From assembly GCF_015354735.1 (NCBI RefSeq), contig NZ_JACEFJ010000017.1, positions 38,645-102,644 on the forward strand: a stretch of 64,000 bases of DNA, given 5' to 3'. The stretch is from Pararhodonellum marinum (GTDB lineage Bacteria; Bacteroidota; Bacteroidia; Cytophagales; Cyclobacteriaceae). The position numbers and the translations under genes were made by a program. Of the stretch, positions 1-9,059 are shown piece by piece; within the stretch, counting starts at the first letter, position 1, and every line of letters starts with the position of its first letter. The notes beneath the pieces were generated by a model that did not search any database, was not told the origin of the DNA, and saw only the letters and a program-made list of their open reading frames with translations.

Positions 1-159
1 ACCGGGCTCTGAGAACGGGATGGTAAAATTTGTAAAAGTTAAAAGGTTGTAGGTTAATGGTTTTTAAAAAAACGGAGAATTGATAACTGATCTCTGTTGT
101 TCTCTCTCTGTTCTCCAATTCCTGATCTTTAATCTCTGTTTTCTAATAACTTTTTTAGC

Positions 160-1047
160 CTACTGAAGCATCAATTCTTTTTTGGTCAAGTTGGGATATC
201 TGGTTTCATCAAGTGGCTTTCCCAAAATAAAATCCTTGACCAAGTTGACTACAACAATTGACCGGAGATTATGGCCCAAGCCCTGGGTTTCAAAAAGGGT
301 AGCATTTCCCCAGCTATCCAGCAGTTCCAACGCATTCTCAAATGGCGTCTCCGGATCTCTTTTGTCATGGATGATCAAACCTTCCACGTTTATTTTTCTT
401 GCGTAGGTTGACAGGCTGATGTCTTCCAGTTCATGTCTTATCTGTCTCTGAAATTCATTTTTGATCTGCGCGACGGTAGGTTCTTTTAGTCTTAGGGCTT
501 GAATGTAAAAGGCGAAAAATTCTTCCGCCCTGCTTGGAGAGGCCATGGAGATTACTTTTCCGATATTGGTGATGTTATAGTAGTTCAATGCATACAGGAC
601 CGAAATGCTACCTATTGAATGGGCCACCACGGTGTCAAATCCCCCATATTTTTTGGCTAGCTGTGAAATCAAAAAGGCATTCAATGGTACCGTAAATTGG
701 TCTCCCCCACTTTTTCCATGACCTGGGGCATCAAAAGCGATCAAGGTAAAATCTGATTCTGACAGACTGTTAACATATTTTTTCCAGCGGTAGCTGTGAC
801 TTTGCCAGCCATGGACAAAAAGAACCTTTTTGGAACCCTTTCCCCATAAGTAGATTTTTATGGGTGTACCATTAAAATCCAAAACCTCTTGTCTTGCGGT
901 TTTTAAAAAGGCTTTATGATGTGCCTTCATTTTGGTTTTTTGGGGTTTGCAAAATAACCTAAACCCCACCTCTCCCCCTTTTTTGGGAGCAATCCTCGTC
1001 AAGGTGTTCAGGTAAATCCCTAGGCTGCGATAGATTAGATTTTTCAT
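160..1047 (-). CDS. alpha/beta-fold hydrolase
   Basis: A 295-residue serine hydrolase of the alpha/beta fold. The oxyanion-hole motif HGW is at residues 79-81. The nucleophile elbow reads AHSIGS around Ser144, so the usual first Gly of GxSxG is Ala-His here. The likely acid is Asp231 and the base is His259 in GLGHN. No signal peptide or lipobox is convincing, so a cytoplasmic enzyme is likely; the substrate cannot be read from the sequence. It lies 49 bp downstream of a divergently unrelated-in-function but co-oriented TetR gene, and a 16-bp palindrome identical to the one before tetR lies 17 bp upstream of this ATG. It is therefore probably repressed by that regulator. Confident on fold, not on substrate. 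Confidence 0.85.
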   Translation of the reverse strand: MKNLIYRSLGIYLNTLTRIAPKKGGEVGFRLFCKPQKTKMKAHHKAFLKTARQEVLDFNGTPIKIYLWGKGSKKVLFVHGWQSHSYRWKKYVNSLSESDFTLIAFDAPGHGKSGGDQFTVPLNAFLISQLAKKYGGFDTVVAHSIGSISVLYALNYYNITNIGKVISMASPSRAEEFFAFYIQALRLKEPTVAQIKNEFQRQIRHELEDISLSTYARKINVEGLIIHDKRDPETPFENALELLDSWGNATLFETQGLGHNLRSIVVVNLVKDFILGKPLDETRYPNLTKKELMLQ

Positions 1048-1063
1048 GGTTTTTTTTATTTAA

Positions 1064-1079
1064 GATACCAATCGGTATC
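1064..1079. promoter_or_regulatory. TetR operator copy upstream of the hydrolase gene
   Basis: The 16-bp sequence GATACCAATCGGTATC has inverted half-sites GATACC/GGTATC. It is the exact reverse complement of the element at 1695-1710. It lies 17 bp upstream of the hydrolase start, where a repressor would block transcription. Repressor identity is inferred from the adjacent TetR gene. Confidence 0.75.
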
Positions 1080-1096
1080 ATATTGAATAAATTTTT

Positions 1097-1687
1097 TTAG
1101 GTTTGGATACTTTTAATCTGTTGTTTAAGGTGATCGGTGACCATTAGGATATCGGTATTGGTTTTTCTAATCTTACTCATCAGGATGGCACCTTCCATAT
1201 TGGCCAAGAAAATGGTAGCGAAGCGCACCGGATCTGTATCTTCCTTGATCTGATTATACTTAATTCCTTTGAGGATGATGTTTTCAAGGGCTGCTTGCAT
1301 CTGATTCAGCAATTGATTGACCCTCAAATTCATTTCAGGCATGGTATCATCGGCTTCTACCCCCGCGTTGAGGATAGGGCAACCCCCTTTGATCAAGGGA
1401 TCATTGATGTAAGAGACGAAAAAATCACAAAGCACCTCCAATTTTTCAGGAGCGGTTTCCCTGCTTTTGACTACCCTTCCCAATTTTTCAAAGATCAAAT
1501 GGGAAATAAATTCATAGGTACTGCTTTCCAATGCTTCTTTGTCCCGAAAGTGTCTGTAAATGGCTCCTTTGGTCAATCCGGTGGCCTCTGTTATGTCACT
1601 CAAAGAAGTGGCCTTGAATCCCTGCACATTAAAAAGGGATGCCGAGACGGTAAGTATTTTTTCTTTAGTGGCTTCAGAATTGCGCAT
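1097..1687 (-). CDS. TetR/AcrR family transcriptional repressor
   Basis: A 196-residue TetR-family regulator. The N-terminal 60 residues carry the helix-turn-helix, with TSLSDITEATGLTKGAIYRHF as the recognition region (about residues 27-47). The remainder is an alpha-helical ligand-binding domain of normal family length. It lies upstream of and in the same direction as the alpha/beta hydrolase. Identical 16-bp palindromes flank the gene, one 8 bp before its own start and one before the hydrolase, the classical arrangement for autoregulation plus control of a downstream enzyme. The inducing ligand is unknown; the hydrolase substrate or product is a reasonable candidate. Confidence 0.93.
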   Translation of the reverse strand: MRNSEATKEKILTVSASLFNVQGFKATSLSDITEATGLTKGAIYRHFRDKEALESSTYEFISHLIFEKLGRVVKSRETAPEKLEVLCDFFVSYINDPLIKGGCPILNAGVEADDTMPEMNLRVNQLLNQMQAALENIILKGIKYNQIKEDTDPVRFATIFLANMEGAILMSKIRKTNTDILMVTDHLKQQIKSIQT

Positions 1688-1694
1688 GTGTAAA

Positions 1695-1710
1695 GATACC
1701 GATTGGTATC
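1695..1710. promoter_or_regulatory. TetR operator copy upstream of tetR
   Basis: The palindrome GATACCGATTGGTATC is 8 bp upstream of the TetR start codon and is identical, in the opposite orientation, to the element at 1064-1079. Two perfect copies flanking one regulator gene are unlikely by chance. Autoregulation is inferred. Confidence 0.78.
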
Positions 1711-1938
1711 TTAATTTCCAAATGTTTTTAAGGTTGGCTCAAAGCTTGAAGGTGCAAGCCGAATGGTAGGGCAAACAGAAAAACAGTGAATAGAAAAACT
1801 GGGGATAAGCTCAAAGCTCCAAGTAGAGAAAACTGGTTATCCTATGGTAGTAAAAGGTTAGAGCGGTTGTAGAAAATGTAATTAGTAGAAATTTTAAGCA
1901 TTGAACATTGTGAAAGAAAACAAGAAAAAACATTAAAC

Positions 1939-3183
1939 TCAATTCAAAAACATCTCAGAAATCAAATTCACATAAACCATCCGTTCCTGCTCATTTCTAG
2001 CGGATTTAAGGGCCACCACTGATCTTTTGATCACTTTTTGGATCATGGCCTCCATGCTGGCTTCCTGGTGGAGCGCAGATTCGATGTCATTTTGCTTCTT
2101 TAATCTTGCTATTTCTTCGGATTTGGATTTGTGAAGGTATGACTTCAGCTCTTTGATGATGCCGAGCTTTTTGTATTGCACCATCCAGCTTTGGAAATCC
2201 GATAGATGTTCTTTTAGTATGATTTTAACGGCCTCTATACTGGCTTCCTTCTGGGCCATGGTGGTATCCGTAACCTGCCTGATATCATCGATATCAAGCC
2301 TGATGATTCCTTTGATCTGATCCACTTTTGGATCTATGGAACGAGGCAGCGAGATATCGATTAAAAGCTTGAAATTGGCTACAGGTTCAAGGAAGCAATC
2401 TGGTTTGATTAAATAGCCATCCACACTTGGAGCAGCAATGATGACATCAAAGTGTGACAAGTGATTTACCACTGATGAAACAGGTAAAAAAGTGATACCT
2501 TGTCCATGCTGTAAAGCAAACTGCTCCACTTTCTCTCTGGACCTGTTGAGGATGCAGATATTGCGATAACCTTTGGAAAGCAAATGCTTGCAGACATTCC
2601 TGCCCATTTCACCAAATCCTACCAGGCAGATTTTGGGGTCTTTAATCATTTCTAAATATTCGCTGGCCATGTCCACAGCGGCAAATGAAACTGAACTAAT
2701 TCCGCTTTTGAAATTGGTCTGGTTGGCTATTTTTTTATTGGCAGCAAATAAGGAATGGATCAAACGATGAATGTAAGTACTGACCAGACCCTGTGCCGTG
2801 GCATGGTGGTAGGCTTGCTTCAATTGATTTAAAATCTGCGCATCTCCCAAGATCTGTGACTGTAAACCAGCTGAAACTTCCCCAAAGTATAGCATGGCCT
2901 TTTCTTCATCCAAGTAAACTTCAAACGCACTTTTAGTTTGGGACAGCGGCTGTTGTTTGAATTCAGCCAAAACTTTAAAAAACAATGCTACCTGAGTCTG
3001 TTCCATATGGGTCAAAATTTCTGTTCGGTTACAGGTGGATAAAATCAAACACTCCATCTCCCCCAACCTGCTTTTGATCAGCTTCGAAAAAATGGTGATT
3101 TCTTCCTTCGTAAATGAAAAAGATTCCCGTTTTTGGATTGATGCCCTTTGATGGGATAAGCTGAAAATGATAAACTGCGGCAT
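1939..3183 (-). CDS. hemA: glutamyl-tRNA reductase
   Basis: Reduces glutamyl-tRNA(Glu) to glutamate-1-semialdehyde, the first committed step of C5-pathway tetrapyrrole synthesis. The catalytic cysteine sits in LSTCNRTE at Cys51, the conserved QILGDAQIL segment follows, and a Rossmann GFGEMG motif is near residue 190. A helical dimerisation domain forms the C-terminus. The start at 3183 (MPQF) is preferred because the reading frame extension to 3225 adds 14 residues of poor character before the conserved N-terminus. The 414-residue length is normal. The usual GEPQIL motif has Asp in place of Glu (GDAQIL). No other haem gene lies beside it in this window. Confidence 0.9.
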   Translation of the reverse strand: MPQFIIFSLSHQRASIQKRESFSFTKEEITIFSKLIKSRLGEMECLILSTCNRTEILTHMEQTQVALFFKVLAEFKQQPLSQTKSAFEVYLDEEKAMLYFGEVSAGLQSQILGDAQILNQLKQAYHHATAQGLVSTYIHRLIHSLFAANKKIANQTNFKSGISSVSFAAVDMASEYLEMIKDPKICLVGFGEMGRNVCKHLLSKGYRNICILNRSREKVEQFALQHGQGITFLPVSSVVNHLSHFDVIIAAPSVDGYLIKPDCFLEPVANFKLLIDISLPRSIDPKVDQIKGIIRLDIDDIRQVTDTTMAQKEASIEAVKIILKEHLSDFQSWMVQYKKLGIIKELKSYLHKSKSEEIARLKKQNDIESALHQEASMEAMIQKVIKRSVVALKSARNEQERMVYVNLISEMFLN

Positions 3184-3551
3184 GGTTTGGCGTTTTTCGT
3201 TTGTGTTTTGATTTACGCAGACCAATGTCCTGTTGGATTTAGGGAAACAAAGAAAAATGCTATTTAGAAAATGTCTAATTTGATTTTACCAAGCCTTGGT
3301 TTCCAATCCCAAATCAACTTGGAAGAAAAAATTGATAGCACTATAATTGAATTTTATCAAATTTTTTGCCTTAACCATTATCAAAAACTAGTGGTATTCA
3401 AATAAGATTGGAGAAAACCCTAGAGGTATCAAATACCCCACTTATGGCCATTAAATCGAAATCGTTTGCGTAAAATTCCGTTGGAATGCGTTGGAATGCG
3501 GGGCCAATTAGTGAAATTTAATGACTTAATCTCTAACGATAAACCTGAATT
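3184..3551. other. intergenic control region before the DUF1080 operon
   Basis: 368 bp between the divergent hemA and DUF1080 genes. It holds the LacI-like operator at 3453-3471, then a 10-bp tandem direct repeat, GTTGGAATGC twice at 3480-3499, whose first copy also forms ATTCC-GTT-GGAAT. No reading frame with coding character is seen. Promoters must fire in both directions from here, but I could not place them with confidence. Confidence 0.5.
3453..3471 (+). promoter_or_regulatory. candidate LacI-family operator (DUF1080 operon)
   Basis: AAATCGAAATCGTTTGCGT matches the element at 7524-7542 at 16 of 19 positions. Both have the central CG within an AAnCGnTT core typical of LacI-family operators. 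It lies 81 bp upstream of the DUF1080 start. The regulator is inferred to be the LacI protein at 6398-7414. Confidence 0.55.
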
Positions 3552-4940
3552 ATGAATCTGAAACGAAACATCACCCTCCTCATTTCTTTGTTGGCTTTCA
3601 CTTTTTTTGCCTGTAACCCCTCAGAAATCCAACAGGAGGATGGCTGGAGAAACCTTTTTGATGGAGAAAGCTTAAGCGGCTGGAAAGCAGTAGGTGGAGA
3701 AGCGCCGTTTGAAGTGGAAGATGGTGTCATCATCGGCTATGCCAAAGCAAATACACCCAATACTTTTTTGATCACCGAAGAGGAATTCGGAGATTTTATT
3801 TTGGAATTGGACCTAAAAATCGAAGACCTTTCAAGCAACTCCGGCGTGATGGCGCGTGGATTGTACGACCCCGAAGGCCGAAATGGTCAGGGGTTGGTAT
3901 ATGGCTATCAAATAGAGGCCGATCCTACCGATCGGGCATGGTCAGGTGGATTGTACGACGAGGCCAGGCGCGGTTGGCTTTATCCTCTGGAATTGAACCC
4001 TGACGCAAAGGATGCCTTCAAAATGGGAGAATGGAACCAATACCGCATTGAAGCCATAGGCAATGAAATCAAGTCTTGGATCAATGGAAAGGAAGTCGCT
4101 TATGTGGTGGACAACATGGATGCCCGTGGTTTCATCGGCCTTCAGGTCCACAGCATCAACAAACCTGAAGATGAAGGAAACAAAACCTATTTTAGGAATG
4201 TAAGGATCAAAACCGAAGATTTGGATCCCAAATCATTTGAAGGAGATGTGTTTGTGGTCAACACGGGTTTGAATACGCTGACGGAATACGAAAAGGAAAA
4301 TGGTTGGAAGTTGTTATTTGACGGCCAAAGCTCCACAGGCTGGAAAGGGGCCTACAAAGAAAACTTCCCTGAGGAGGGTTGGCATGTCCGAGATGGCACC
4401 TTGATCATCGAGGGTGCTGACGGGGGCGAATCCACAAATTTTGGTGATATCGTCACCATTGAAAAGTTCAAGGCGTTTGACCTGGCCTTTGATTTCAAGA
4501 TGACAGAAGGTGCCAATAGCGGGGTCAAATATTTTGTAACCCTCAGTGAAGGCAATACAGGGTCTGCGATTGGGCTTGAATACCAGATTTTGGATGATGA
4601 GAAACATCCCGATGCCAAAATGGGAAGGGATGGAAACAGGACTTTGGCTTCCCTTTATGATCTCATTAGGGCTGAAAAAGAAAGCCGTTTTCTCCGACCT
4701 ATTGGGGAATGGAACAAAGGGCGAGTCCTTGTAACGCCGGATAATCAAGTCACACATTTTCTAAATGGAAAAAAAGTATTGAGCTATACCAGGGGATCGG
4801 AAGAATACAGAGCACTGGTAGCAAATAGCAAATACAACATTTGGGAGGATTTTGGTGAGGCAGAGGAAGGCCATATCCTGTTACAGGACCATGGAGATGA
4901 AGTGCATTTCAAAAACATCAAGATCAAACCCTTACCTTAA
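3552..4940 (+). CDS. lipoprotein with two DUF1080 (3-keto-disaccharide hydrolase) domains
   Basis: A 462-residue secreted lipoprotein. The signal peptide ends in the lipobox FFAC (Cys21). Two tandem DUF1080 domains follow, each opening with the same motif: LFDGESLSGW near residue 36 and LFDGQSSTGW near residue 256. Each continues with a concanavalin-like beta-sandwich pattern ending in a YFRNVRIK or HFKNIKIK strand. The family includes 3-keto-glucoside hydrolases and related glycan enzymes. The next gene, 44 bp downstream, is a Tat-exported sugar oxidoreductase, so the pair may act together on a periplasmic sugar, for example oxidation followed by elimination (inference). A LacI-like operator precedes the gene. 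Confidence 0.85.
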   Translation: MNLKRNITLLISLLAFTFFACNPSEIQQEDGWRNLFDGESLSGWKAVGGEAPFEVEDGVIIGYAKANTPNTFLITEEEFGDFILELDLKIEDLSSNSGVMARGLYDPEGRNGQGLVYGYQIEADPTDRAWSGGLYDEARRGWLYPLELNPDAKDAFKMGEWNQYRIEAIGNEIKSWINGKEVAYVVDNMDARGFIGLQVHSINKPEDEGNKTYFRNVRIKTEDLDPKSFEGDVFVVNTGLNTLTEYEKENGWKLLFDGQSSTGWKGAYKENFPEEGWHVRDGTLIIEGADGGESTNFGDIVTIEKFKAFDLAFDFKMTEGANSGVKYFVTLSEGNTGSAIGLEYQILDDEKHPDAKMGRDGNRTLASLYDLIRAEKESRFLRPIGEWNKGRVLVTPDNQVTHFLNGKKVLSYTRGSEEYRALVANSKYNIWEDFGEAEEGHILLQDHGDEVHFKNIKIKPLP

Positions 4941-4984
4941 TTCTGTAATTTTTGACTAACAACCTGAAACTTACATCAACGGAT

Positions 4985-6337
4985 ATGCAAAAACCCAATA
5001 ATCCCAGAAGAAGCTTTATCAAAAAAACCGCCTTGGCCACCGCCAGCCTCTCCACCATGGGGGCCGTAGGTTTTTCGGCCAAAAGCTATGGCAACATATT
5101 GGGAGCCAATGATCGATTAAATGTGGCCATCCTCGGGCTTGGAAGAAGGTTGGGTGCATTTTACGAACCCATTGCCCTAAAAAGCAGCAATGTCAACTTG
5201 GTTTACCTCTGTGATCCCATGAAATCCCAAAGGGAAAAAGCAGCAGTAAATTTTTCCAAACACATCGATTATCAGCCCAAACTGGAAAACAACTGCTTAA
5301 AAGTATTTGAAGACAGGCAAGTGGATGCCATTATCAATGCCACTCCGGACCATTGGCATGCACCAGGCACTTGGCTGGCTTTAGAAAACGGCAAACATGT
5401 CTATGTAGAAAAGCCCTGCAGCCATAATCCAAAGGAAGGAGAGCTCTTGGTTGAATTTCAAAAAAAGTACGGCAAAGTCGTTCAGATGGGTAATCAGCAA
5501 AGGTCTTCTGACCATACGATAGACATCATCAAACAAATCCATGACGGAGTAATCGGCAATGCCTATTTGGCCACCGCATTTTATACCAATGCCCGGGGAG
5601 AAGTGCCTGTTGCCAAGGAAGCCTCAGCACCGGATGGCCTGGATTGGGAGCTTTTTCAAGGCCCTGCACCCCGTAAAAAATACATGCATGACACTTGGGA
5701 TTACAACTGGCACTGGTACGGTTGGGATTATGGTACGGCGGAGACCGGTAACAATGCCACTCACGAACTGGATGTGGCTCGTTGGGCACTTCAAACAGAT
5801 TTTCCAAATGAGGTCTTGGTAGATGCGGGAAAATATCACTACATCGAAGATGGTTGGACCATGTATGATACCATGCTGGCTACCTTCAAATTTGATGAAA
5901 ACAAAACCATCCAATGGGATGGAAAAAGCAGAAACAATTATAAAACTTATGGCTCAGACCGTGGCACTTTGATCTTTGGTACAGAAGGAAGTGTGTATGT
6001 GGACCGGGGAAAATATGAATTGTTTGATAGAAACGGCGCAAAAATAAAAGAAGTAAAGTCTGGGAGCATCGAAGGCAGCACCAACCTGGGTGGTGGAGGG
6101 GATACCAGTACCGGACATGTCATTAATTTCTTTGAAGCGATCAGAGGCAAGGCCACTCAGAATTCACCGATTGATGAGGGGGCAAAAAGCACGCTATTGT
6201 GCCATTTGGCCAACATAGCCTACCGTGCAGAAGAAAACTTCAAATGTGATCCATCCAATGGCCATATTCTTAACAGTGCAAAAGCCAAATCCTTTTGGTC
6301 AAGGGAATATGAAAAAGGTTGGGAACCCAAAATTTAA
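4985..6337 (+). CDS. Tat-exported Gfo/Idh/MocA-family oxidoreductase
   Basis: NAD(P)-dependent sugar oxidoreductase of 450 residues. The Tat signal PRRSFIKKTALATAS begins at residue 7, so the start at 4985 is chosen over 4952, which would add 11 residues before the twin arginine. The Rossmann loop is GLGRRLG and the family signature EKP is in YVEKPCSHNP. Tat export implies folding with cofactor in the cytoplasm and action in the periplasm, as in other Bacteroidota secreted members. It follows the double DUF1080 lipoprotein with a 44-bp gap, probably as one transcript, and ends at a strong hairpin terminator. The substrate is unknown. Confidence 0.88.
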   Translation: MQKPNNPRRSFIKKTALATASLSTMGAVGFSAKSYGNILGANDRLNVAILGLGRRLGAFYEPIALKSSNVNLVYLCDPMKSQREKAAVNFSKHIDYQPKLENNCLKVFEDRQVDAIINATPDHWHAPGTWLALENGKHVYVEKPCSHNPKEGELLVEFQKKYGKVVQMGNQQRSSDHTIDIIKQIHDGVIGNAYLATAFYTNARGEVPVAKEASAPDGLDWELFQGPAPRKKYMHDTWDYNWHWYGWDYGTAETGNNATHELDVARWALQTDFPNEVLVDAGKYHYIEDGWTMYDTMLATFKFDENKTIQWDGKSRNNYKTYGSDRGTLIFGTEGSVYVDRGKYELFDRNGAKIKEVKSGSIEGSTNLGGGGDTSTGHVINFFEAIRGKATQNSPIDEGAKSTLLCHLANIAYRAEENFKCDPSNGHILNSAKAKSFWSREYEKGWEPKI

Positions 6338-6367
6338 AAATCCAACTCAATGCCCATACACACGAGT

Positions 6368-6399
6368 AAAACCCGGTCAAAAAATGGCTGGGTTTTTTT
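6368..6399. terminator. bidirectional intrinsic terminator
   Basis: The stem AAAACCCGGTC pairs with GGCTGGGTTTT (two G-U pairs) around a 7-base loop, with a T-run after it on the plus strand and an A-run before it for the minus strand. It lies between the convergent oxidoreductase and LacI genes and reaches the lacI stop codon. Confidence 0.75.
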
Positions 6400-7414
6400 A
6401 TTCTCCGGAAGATCTTCTGATGGTTATTTTTGAGGGTATCATGATGATCCGGTCTTCGAATTCGGGATGATCTTTTTTGGTCAGTTTTTTCATCAATAAA
6501 TCCGCACAGGCTATCCCGATCTCCATGGCTGGCTGAGAGATGGTCGATAATGGTGGGTCAAGGATATCTGCTATTTTCATATTGGAAAAGCTGATCAACT
6601 TAAGATCTTGGGGGATCTTTAAGGAGGTATTTCTCACTGCCTTGTAGATAGCTACAGCCAGTTTTTCCACCGAAGCCAAGATGCCGTCAGGTCTGTCTTC
6701 AGACCCTAACAAGTCGCCAATCAGCTTGATATTTTCATCTTCCTCCTGCATGCAGACAATGACTTGGTTGGGTGAAAACTCCATTCCATAATCTTTCAAG
6801 GCCACTTTAAAGCCCCGGAGTCTTTCTTTACTGATGGAAAGGTCCTTTGAAAGGGTTAGGAAAACCAATCTTTGACAGCCTTTCTGAATCAGATGTTTGG
6901 TCCCATCATACCCGCTTTGATAATCATTGGTGATAAATTTGGTAGTAGGAAATTCATCGCAAATGCGGTCAAAGAAAATCACCGGCAACTTTTTCTGGTA
7001 TAATTGAAGGAGGTGGTCGATTTTGCTGGTTTGGCTGGATACGGACATGACGATGGCATCTACCCTACCATTAAGCAAGAAAGAAAGGATTTTTCGTTCT
7101 ATATCAAGCTCCTCATGGGTATTGTACACCAACAAATGATAGCCATGTTGTCTGGTGACTTTCTCTATGCCGTCGATCACCTGTGCAAAAAAATTGTTGA
7201 TACGTTCGGGAATGATTACTGCAATTGTATAGCTCTTGTGGTCCCTCAAGCTCCTTGCATACGGATTCGGATGGTAATTCAATTCCTTGGCCAATGCCAA
7301 TACCCTCACCTTGGTTTTTTCACTGATTTCGTATGAATCGTTCAAAGCCCGTGATACGGTGGATGGAGCTAAATTCAGTTGTTTAGCAAGATACTTTATA
7401 TTGATTTCAGGCAT
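6398..7414 (-). CDS. LacI/GalR family transcriptional regulator
   Basis: A LacI-family regulator of about 338 residues. The N-terminal helix-turn-helix includes LAPSTVSRALNDS, and the hinge and periplasmic-binding-protein-like ligand domain follow at normal length. The ATG at 7414 is preferred over the TTG at 7423. It is divergent from uronate isomerase, and downstream it converges on the DUF1080/oxidoreductase operon, so it sits between two sugar loci. A near-identical candidate operator occurs before each locus, which suggests one uronate- or oligosaccharide-responsive regulon. The effector sugar is not determinable from sequence alone. Confidence 0.92.
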   Translation of the reverse strand: MPEINIKYLAKQLNLAPSTVSRALNDSYEISEKTKVRVLALAKELNYHPNPYARSLRDHKSYTIAVIIPERINNFFAQVIDGIEKVTRQHGYHLLVYNTHEELDIERKILSFLLNGRVDAIVMSVSSQTSKIDHLLQLYQKKLPVIFFDRICDEFPTTKFITNDYQSGYDGTKHLIQKGCQRLVFLTLSKDLSISKERLRGFKVALKDYGMEFSPNQVIVCMQEEDENIKLIGDLLGSEDRPDGILASVEKLAVAIYKAVRNTSLKIPQDLKLISFSNMKIADILDPPLSTISQPAMEIGIACADLLMKKLTKKDHPEFEDRIIMIPSKITIRRSSGE

Positions 7415-7523
7415 GATGGGCAACTATATTTAAAGCCAAATATCAGGCTAATCCAGTTAAATATATCAAGTTCCTTTCTAAATATGGTTACAGAATTGAA
7501 TAAAAGCGTGCGTTACCAAAACG

Positions 7524-7542
7524 AAATCGGAATCGATTGCAT
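7524..7542 (+). promoter_or_regulatory. candidate LacI-family operator (lacI-uxaC intergenic)
   Basis: AAATCGGAATCGATTGCAT contains the 8-bp palindrome AATCGATT at 7531-7538 and matches the element at 3453-3471 at 16 of 19 positions. It sits between the divergent lacI and uxaC genes, about 90 bp before the uxaC start. Confidence 0.58.
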
Positions 7543-7634
7543 GATTAAATTTCCTTTTAGGATTAAAAAAACAGGGCTTTTTAAGTAGTTTAAAGTTTAT
7601 TAGTCAAAGCGCATTTCAATTAGCACAGCCCAAG

Positions 7635-9035
7635 ATGAAAAAATTTATGGACGAGGATTTTTTGTTGGAAAATGATTTTGCCAAAAAGCTCTATCATGAC
7701 TATGCCAAGGATCAACCCATCATTGATTACCATTGCCATCTGTCTCCTCATGACATCCAAAAAGACCGAATCTTCAAGAATATCACAGAAATCTGGCTTC
7801 ATGGTGACCATTACAAATGGAGAGCAATGCGGACCCTTGGCATTCAGGAGCAATTCATCACAGGCTCAGGCTCTGATTGGGAAAAATTCGAGGCCTGGGC
7901 AGAAACAGTCCCCTACACCATGAGGAACCCCCTCTTCCATTGGACTCACACGGAGTTAAAACGCTATTTTGGCATCGCCGATCTTTTGGCACCTCAAAAT
8001 GCCAGAGCAATTTATGAGCAAACTTCAGAATTGACAAATAGCCAAGAGTTTAGCACCCGTCATCTTTTGGCCAAAATGAAGGTGGAAACCGTATGCACGA
8101 CGGATGATCCCGTCGATGACCTTCAGTCCCATATTGAATTTAAAAAGGAAAATAATGCCATGGGGCTTTTTCCTGCATTCAGGCCGGATAAGGCCTATGC
8201 ATTAGAAAACCCAAGCAGTTATCGAGAATATCTGAAAAAGCTTGGAGAAATGGCTTCTCTGGACATTACAAATTTTGACCAACTTGTAGAGGCTTTGAGC
8301 AAAAGGATTGACTATTTCCATTTTCATGGCTGCCGCATGTCAGACCATGGTTTGGAGCAATTGTATCACTTTAGCCAACATCCCAATTCACCAGATGCCA
8401 TTCTAAAAGAGGTCTTGAAAGGAAATGCCCCGAACAAAGAGGACCTTCACTATTTCAAATACAGCTTACTTCTTGAACTGTGTAAATTGTATCATGCCAA
8501 AGGCTGGACACAGCAGTTTCATCTGGGAGCCCTGAGAAACAACAACAGCAGGATGTTAAAGGCTTTGGGCCCCGATACCGGTTTTGACTCCATTGGGGAT
8601 TTCGGTCAGGCAGCGGCCTTGTCACGTTTTTTGGATGAACTGGACCGTGAGGATCAGTTGAGTCAAACCATCTTGTACAACATCAATCCAAGGGACAATG
8701 AAGTCATATCCACCATGGTTGGTAATTTCAATGATGGGTCTGTCAAGGGTAAAATTCAATTTGGATCGGGATGGTGGTTTTTGGATCAGAAAGACGGCAT
8801 GGAAAAACAACTCAATGCTTTATCCAACATGGGCTTGGTCAGTTGTTTTGTAGGCATGCTGACTGATTCCAGATCTTTCCTCTCCTTTCCCAGACATGAG
8901 TATTTCCGCCGCATTCTTTGTAATCTCTTTGGAAAGGATGTGGCAAACGGAGAATTGCCGGCAGATGAGAAATGGATCGGTCAAATTATAGCGGATATCT
9001 CCTATCATAATGCCAAAAATTACTTTCTATTCTGA
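7635..9035 (+). CDS. uxaC: uronate isomerase
   Basis: Converts D-glucuronate to D-fructuronate and D-galacturonate to D-tagaturonate, the entry step of hexuronate catabolism in the cytoplasm. The 466-residue protein matches the family length and carries the amidohydrolase-superfamily metal motif HCHL (His33, His35) after DYHCHL. Conserved segments such as TTDDP, HLGALRNNNSRM and GSGWWF also fit. It is divergent from the LacI regulator, with a candidate operator between them. No uxuA/uxuB or kdg genes are adjacent, so the rest of the pathway must be elsewhere. Confident call. Confidence 0.95.
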   Translation: MKKFMDEDFLLENDFAKKLYHDYAKDQPIIDYHCHLSPHDIQKDRIFKNITEIWLHGDHYKWRAMRTLGIQEQFITGSGSDWEKFEAWAETVPYTMRNPLFHWTHTELKRYFGIADLLAPQNARAIYEQTSELTNSQEFSTRHLLAKMKVETVCTTDDPVDDLQSHIEFKKENNAMGLFPAFRPDKAYALENPSSYREYLKKLGEMASLDITNFDQLVEALSKRIDYFHFHGCRMSDHGLEQLYHFSQHPNSPDAILKEVLKGNAPNKEDLHYFKYSLLLELCKLYHAKGWTQQFHLGALRNNNSRMLKALGPDTGFDSIGDFGQAAALSRFLDELDREDQLSQTILYNINPRDNEVISTMVGNFNDGSVKGKIQFGSGWWFLDQKDGMEKQLNALSNMGLVSCFVGMLTDSRSFLSFPRHEYFRRILCNLFGKDVANGELPADEKWIGQIIADISYHNAKNYFLF

Positions 9036-9059
9036 TATACATAAATCTGTTTTTCAGTA

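Noticed and set aside
3184..3225. Longer hemA start at 3225
   Set aside because: It would add 14 residues before the conserved glutamyl-tRNA reductase N-terminus.
5529..5914. Several open frames antisense and parallel to the Tat oxidoreductase
   Set aside because: Shadow frames of a well-supported gene with no credible starts or families.
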